Below, piece by piece: positions 60,274-64,000 of a stretch of 64,000 bases of DNA. Under the pieces are notes generated by a model. The model was not told the origin of the DNA. It did no database searches and saw nothing but the letters and a program-made list of their open reading frames with translations. Position numbers and translations under genes: made by a program. The DNA comes from Butyricicoccus pullicaecorum (GTDB taxonomy: Bacteria > Bacillota > Clostridia > Oscillospirales > Butyricicoccaceae). The stretch spans positions 1 to 64,000 of the forward strand of contig JAGZIN010000005.1 in the NCBI GenBank assembly GCA_018366195.1, read 5' to 3'. Positions within the stretch are counted from its first letter, which is position 1. Each line of letters starts with the position of its first letter.

Positions 60274-61053
60274 TTACTGCATTGGTTGGGACGGAATCCC
60301 CTCGCCCTGCTCCACAATCTGAAAATAAATCAGGAAAGCAGCGAGCAAATATCCCCAATAAAACAGCATGCCAATCCCCATTGTCCAAACGCCAAACAGC
60401 TGCCAGCCGACAAAGCTTACCACAAATACAATCATTTTTCCCCAATGCCCTTTGAGGATACGTGCAGACTGCTTGGTTGCCTTCCATGCACCCAGCGCAG
60501 GATCTCGCAGCATGAGCGGATACGCTCCCAGATAGCAGATGACACGTGCGGTAAACGGAATACTGACAAGGCTATACAATCCCACCGACTGCATGAGCAG
60601 CATGGCAAAGGTTTGCTCATTGGCGAGCATCTCCGGATTTTCGTTCAGCACCGCATAGATATAGACGGCTGTCACTCCAAAGGGAATACTCAGCCAAAGA
60701 ACGGTACGCAGGAGGATACACAATCCAAGACGCAGACTGCGCAGATAAATCTGCACGCTGGTCAAAGCATCGAATACCCGCAAAATCGAGGCATTTCCCA
60801 CTAAAAGAATCTCGCTAAGAAATGCCATGACTCCATAAAGCATTGGCAGTACCAGCAGTATCAAACTGCCCATATACAAAAGGATTGGCAAGGCAGCTTT
60901 TCCTGTGGATAACAGGTAATTGCTGACTAGGCTATTGGTCAGCATAAACGGAAATGCACAGGCAAGTACTGCGCCCATGACCTGCACCAAATTGCGCATC
61001 ACACTTTGCTTTGCAATCAACTTGGCTCGTCTGCGTAAATTATAGGATTCCAA
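60274..61053 (-). CDS. DUF975 family membrane protein
   Basis: A 259-residue integral membrane protein with about six hydrophobic segments. It begins with a basic cytosolic stretch (LRRRAKLIAKQ) as usual for DUF975. The function is unknown. It follows the VanW-family gene by 27 bases and is probably cotranscribed with it. Confidence 0.7.
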   Translation of the reverse strand: MESYNLRRRAKLIAKQSVMRNLVQVMGAVLACAFPFMLTNSLVSNYLLSTGKAALPILLYMGSLILLVLPMLYGVMAFLSEILLVGNASILRVFDALTSVQIYLRSLRLGLCILLRTVLWLSIPFGVTAVYIYAVLNENPEMLANEQTFAMLLMQSVGLYSLVSIPFTARVICYLGAYPLMLRDPALGAWKATKQSARILKGHWGKMIVFVVSFVGWQLFGVWTMGIGMLFYWGYLLAAFLIYFQIVEQGEGIPSQPMQ

Positions 61054-61080
61054 ACTTTACTTCTTCCTTTCTCAGAGCAC

Positions 61081-63159
61081 TTAAATTTCCGGCGGTGGTA
61101 CAGCCTCGGGCTGCTCCGCTGAACCGGACGGCTCTGGCTGCACCGCCGCACCTCCCGTCGTCGTGCTGCCATTTGCAGCACCATTAGAGGGCTGCTGTGT
61201 CGTTCCGCTCTCAGGTGGTGTGGTCGGCTTTGCTGACGAGTCTGTGGTCGTATTGGGAGCCGATGGTGCGACTGGCGGCTTGGTTTTATCCGGTCCCACC
61301 AGCACGAGCTTATCCCGCTTTCTGTAACTGGAATGGTTTGCAACCTCTTTCTTGGTTTCTCCATTGACCGTTACATATTTATAGGTAACCGTTTTATATC
61401 CTGTTGCAGCCGTTTGATCGACCTTTTTGGTGCCTGGCTCCAAAGAAGCATCTTTCTTTTCCACCGTTGTTGGTGTTAATGTCTCCAAAATTTCGGTTTC
61501 CAGCTTTACGGTCTTATCATCTACCTTAGTTCCCAAAATCTTGGTCTTCATCTCTCCGCCTTCGCGAACTGCGACAATCTTGATGGGATAATCCGTATCA
61601 TTCTTGAACTTAAAGTCCAAGCTGCCATAGCTCACCGTCGCATCTTGTCCAAGCGGTGTATAGGCAACCGTAAGCGAATGGTTGGTGCGCTCTGTCACCT
61701 CCAAATCAGCACGCAAAACCGACATATACAGGGTCGAGGACGGCTGACACACACCTCCGCCAACCTCGTCAATCAGTTTTCCATTTGCATATGCACCGGC
61801 GGACTTGAATCCACGCTCAGGTGTCCGCGCTCCCACAACATCATTATAAGAGAACTCCTCACCCGGATTCAAAATTGTGCCATTCATATACTTCGCAGCC
61901 AGCGTCACATTATTGGTTCTCTGCGTATTTCCTGTATTCAGACTGGTCGAGGCACTTGCCAAGACATCACGGAACAAGGCACGTTCCAAAACCTCTTTTG
62001 TCACTTTTGCTGGTGTGACAGCAACCGGAATGGTGTATTGCTCTGCGCTGCCATCTCCAATCACGGCCTGTGCCTGTGCAGTATCCATTACGATTCCGTT
62101 CTGTTCTGGGATAATGGTCTTTCCATCGGTCTTATCTACGATTGCATTGACCGCCGGACGGTCTACCTTTTGTTTGAGCGCCGCAACATTGAGCGGTTCC
62201 GGCTCGGTCAGCTGGGTTTCGACGACATAAGGTGTAAAGTCCATCGTTTTGGTAATTTTATCTACAATCGCATTCTGTACCTGATTGCGGTCAAAGCTGA
62301 CCCCCGGCTTGGGCATAGTCAAAATCAGATTGGTGCCCTGCAGCTCCCATGTTTCCGGCTGAGGCTGTGTCAGGGCTTCTGCTGCAATGGCATCGAGTTT
62401 TGCCTGAAGCCCTGCCTCGTCCAGCTTGATAACCAGCTTGCTCTCCTGACCGCCAAAAAGTGCTGTCACGGTTTCCTGCACACGCTCTATCACATTGCCT
62501 GTGTGTCCTACTTCAAAGGCTGCCTGTGCACTTTCCAGTGCATCTAATCCACCTGTGACATCACGAATTGCAATTTCATACTGCTTATCATTGATTTGCA
62601 CCGGAATCCTTCCATCTTCTACCATCGGCTCGGCTTCCCGTTTGATTTTCTCTGCGGCTTGTGCAAGGGTCAGCCCACCAACCTCAACAGAGCCAGCCGT
62701 AACACCATGAAAAATCGTATTGGTCAGATACGTATATCCGAGCAGACCGCCCGCGCCGACCACGATAAGTGCCAGCAATCCTGCAAACACAGCGATACCG
62801 GTTTTTTTCTTCTTCTGACCACCGGATTTGCCAGATTTCGGATTCTTTCCACTGGGCGATACCACAGGCTGTGCTTTTTTCTTCGCAGCGGACGGTGCGG
62901 CACTCCTTGCTCCACGCGAGCCGGCAGACTGTGCCTTTTTCCGGTTCGCAGACTGCCCAGCGGACGACGGCATGACGGGCTGCGGGTCTGTATTTCTCTG
63001 CGACTCCTGCTGTGCTCTATGCGGCTCCGGTCTCCATACTTGGTCACCACCAGGCTCTATGGTCGTATGCGGCTTTTGCGGCGGCGTTTGGCTGCCTGCC
63101 ATTTGCGCATATTCATTCAAAATATCATCAACTGATATCTCTTTTTTAGGTCCATTCAT
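61081..63159 (-). CDS. VanW-family cell-surface protein
   Basis: A 692-residue protein. Residues 1-~115 are a long disordered cytoplasmic part rich in Pro, Ser and Lys; one membrane segment follows (about 120-142). Outside the cell come peptidoglycan-binding-like repeats (residues 150-360), a VanW domain (about 400-525, with EFSYNDVVGARTPERGF and VGGGVCQPSSTLY), a G5-like segment and a Pro/Thr/Ser-rich tail of about 70 residues. The family is tied to cell-wall metabolism without a proven reaction. Confidence 0.85.
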   Translation of the reverse strand: MNGPKKEISVDDILNEYAQMAGSQTPPQKPHTTIEPGGDQVWRPEPHRAQQESQRNTDPQPVMPSSAGQSANRKKAQSAGSRGARSAAPSAAKKKAQPVVSPSGKNPKSGKSGGQKKKKTGIAVFAGLLALIVVGAGGLLGYTYLTNTIFHGVTAGSVEVGGLTLAQAAEKIKREAEPMVEDGRIPVQINDKQYEIAIRDVTGGLDALESAQAAFEVGHTGNVIERVQETVTALFGGQESKLVIKLDEAGLQAKLDAIAAEALTQPQPETWELQGTNLILTMPKPGVSFDRNQVQNAIVDKITKTMDFTPYVVETQLTEPEPLNVAALKQKVDRPAVNAIVDKTDGKTIIPEQNGIVMDTAQAQAVIGDGSAEQYTIPVAVTPAKVTKEVLERALFRDVLASASTSLNTGNTQRTNNVTLAAKYMNGTILNPGEEFSYNDVVGARTPERGFKSAGAYANGKLIDEVGGGVCQPSSTLYMSVLRADLEVTERTNHSLTVAYTPLGQDATVSYGSLDFKFKNDTDYPIKIVAVREGGEMKTKILGTKVDDKTVKLETEILETLTPTTVEKKDASLEPGTKKVDQTAATGYKTVTYKYVTVNGETKKEVANHSSYRKRDKLVLVGPDKTKPPVAPSAPNTTTDSSAKPTTPPESGTTQQPSNGAANGSTTTGGAAVQPEPSGSAEQPEAVPPPEI

Positions 63160-63253
63160 ACGTTACACCTCTCCCCCATTCATAATTCCTAACTATCTGT
63201 ATTCTATTCGATACAGCTGCAAATTAAAACAGCAATCCCATCAGACCTTCTGC

Positions 63254-63279
63254 AAAAAGGGGACGCTTGCACGCCCCCA
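63254..63279 (-). terminator. terminator of ychF
   Basis: Minus-strand stem GGGGGCG / CGTCCCC (one mismatch) followed by TTTTT, about 15 bases after the ychF stop. Confidence 0.65.
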
Positions 63280-63293
63280 AAACAGATTCCCGC

Positions 63294-64000
63294 TTATACA
63301 TTAAAGCGGAACAAAACAACGTCGCCATCTTGCATGACGTACTCCTTACCTTCCGAGCGAACAAGACCCTTCTCACGTGCAGCTGCCAACGAGCCGCATG
63401 TCATCAAATCATCGTAGGAAACCACCTCTGCGCGGATAAATCCACGCTCAAAATCTGTATGGATTTTTCCGGCCGCCTGCGGCGCCTTGGTTCCCTTTTC
63501 GATGGTCCATGCGCGAACCTCCTGCTCACCGGCAGTCAGATAGCTCATCAGTCCCAGCAAGTCATAGCATACTCGAATCAGTCGGTCCAGACCAGACTCC
63601 TCAAGCCCCAAATCGGAAAGGAACATTTCCTTCTCCTCCGGCTCCAAGCTGGTGATGTCCTCCTCCAGCTTTGCACAAATCGGAAGCACCATTGCCCCTT
63701 CGTCCTCTGCAATCTTCTGAACTGCGCTGAGTCGTGCATTTTCCTCTTGGTCTCCGGTAAATCCAGCTTCGTCCATATTCGCAGCATAGATGACCTTTTT
63801 GGCAGTGAGCAAATCGGACTCATGGAGTACGCGGCGCACCTCATCATCTTCCAAAAAACCAGGGAAGGTACGCGCCGTCTTTCCTTCCTCAAGGTGTGCC
63901 TTGAGTGCTTCCAAAATCTGTACGTCTGCCGCAAGCTTCTTATCTGCCTTTGCAGCCTTGCGCGTGCGGTCCAGTCTGCGCTCAATATGCTCGATATCAG
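63294..64000 (-). CDS. ychF: redox-regulated ATPase YchF (3-prime part)
   Basis: The frame is open to the window edge, so only the last ~235 residues are here. They cover the helical domain (DIEHIERRLDRTR onward), the KKVIYAANMDE and PICAKLEEDI segments typical of YchF, and the C-terminal TGS domain ending VMQDGDVVLFRFNV. YchF/Ola1 proteins hydrolyse ATP and bind ribosomes. Confidence 0.93.
   Translation of the reverse strand, partial: DIEHIERRLDRTRKAAKADKKLAADVQILEALKAHLEEGKTARTFPGFLEDDEVRRVLHESDLLTAKKVIYAANMDEAGFTGDQEENARLSAVQKIAEDEGAMVLPICAKLEEDITSLEPEEKEMFLSDLGLEESGLDRLIRVCYDLLGLMSYLTAGEQEVRAWTIEKGTKAPQAAGKIHTDFERGFIRAEVVSYDDLMTCGSLAAAREKGLVRSEGKEYVMQDGDVVLFRFNV

Noticed and set aside
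1..64000. CRISPR arrays, rRNA genes, insertion sequences
   Set aside because: No regularly spaced repeats, rRNA sequence or transposase genes were found on either strand.

Overview
The window looks like chromosomal DNA of an endospore-forming Clostridia bacterium. Evidence is the split GatCAB amidotransferase, the IspH-S1 fusion, ScpAB, Hsp33, and spore genes (yunB, ytfJ/gerW, sigK). The moderate GC content and gene order suggest Oscillospirales, perhaps near Butyricicoccaceae; the family-level call is a guess. There is no rRNA, CRISPR array or transposase. Most genes are housekeeping.

Layout. 1-340: tRNA-Phe, -Asp and -Val on the minus strand behind a consensus promoter. 415-2340: hslO, a methyltransferase and a TrpR-like regulator with a palindrome in its own promoter. 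2718-9197: gatCAB, ligA, yunB and a small protein resembling EF-Tu domain II. 9361-19814: a long minus-strand block (ispH-S1, plsC, cmk, a flavoprotein, an RpiR regulator, a pseudouridine synthase, a D,D-carboxypeptidase, ytfJ, scpBA, an M50 protease). 19975-24400: HIT protein, an FkbM methyltransferase divergent from a Ser-rich peptide plus glycosyltransferase-like pair, then flavodoxin and DUF3793 behind iron-box-like operators. 24849-28843: tRNA-Ser, a methyltransferase, an aminotransferase and a YtrA-type GntR/ABC operon.

29105-38207 is the most unusual part. The mother-cell sigma factor gene sigK lies in three pieces, separated by two adjacent elements of 4,700 and 3,728 bp. Each element carries its own large serine recombinase. 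Joining the pieces at a shared AA dinucleotide gives one uninterrupted 224-codon SigK frame. The recombinase genes sit at the two outer ends of the array, point outward, and end at the crossover sites. Inverted repeats centred on AA mark the predicted att sites. Element 1 carries a FapA/DUF342-CheX-CheY operon and element 2 a MarR regulator with an FUSC-type exporter. I infer two skin-like elements that must both be excised before SigK can be made.

38261-51687: two antimicrobial-peptide-type ABC/two-component loci (OmpR type and LytTR type) flank an SCP2 protein, a zinc-ribbon membrane protein, an 8-oxoguanine glycosylase and a secreted CBM9-like protein. 51825-60130: a CBS protein and a methionine operon (metG, tatD, a separate MetH activation protein, metH, a YitJ-type fusion). 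60274-64000: a DUF975 membrane protein, a VanW-family cell-wall protein and the 3-prime part of ychF, which runs off the window.
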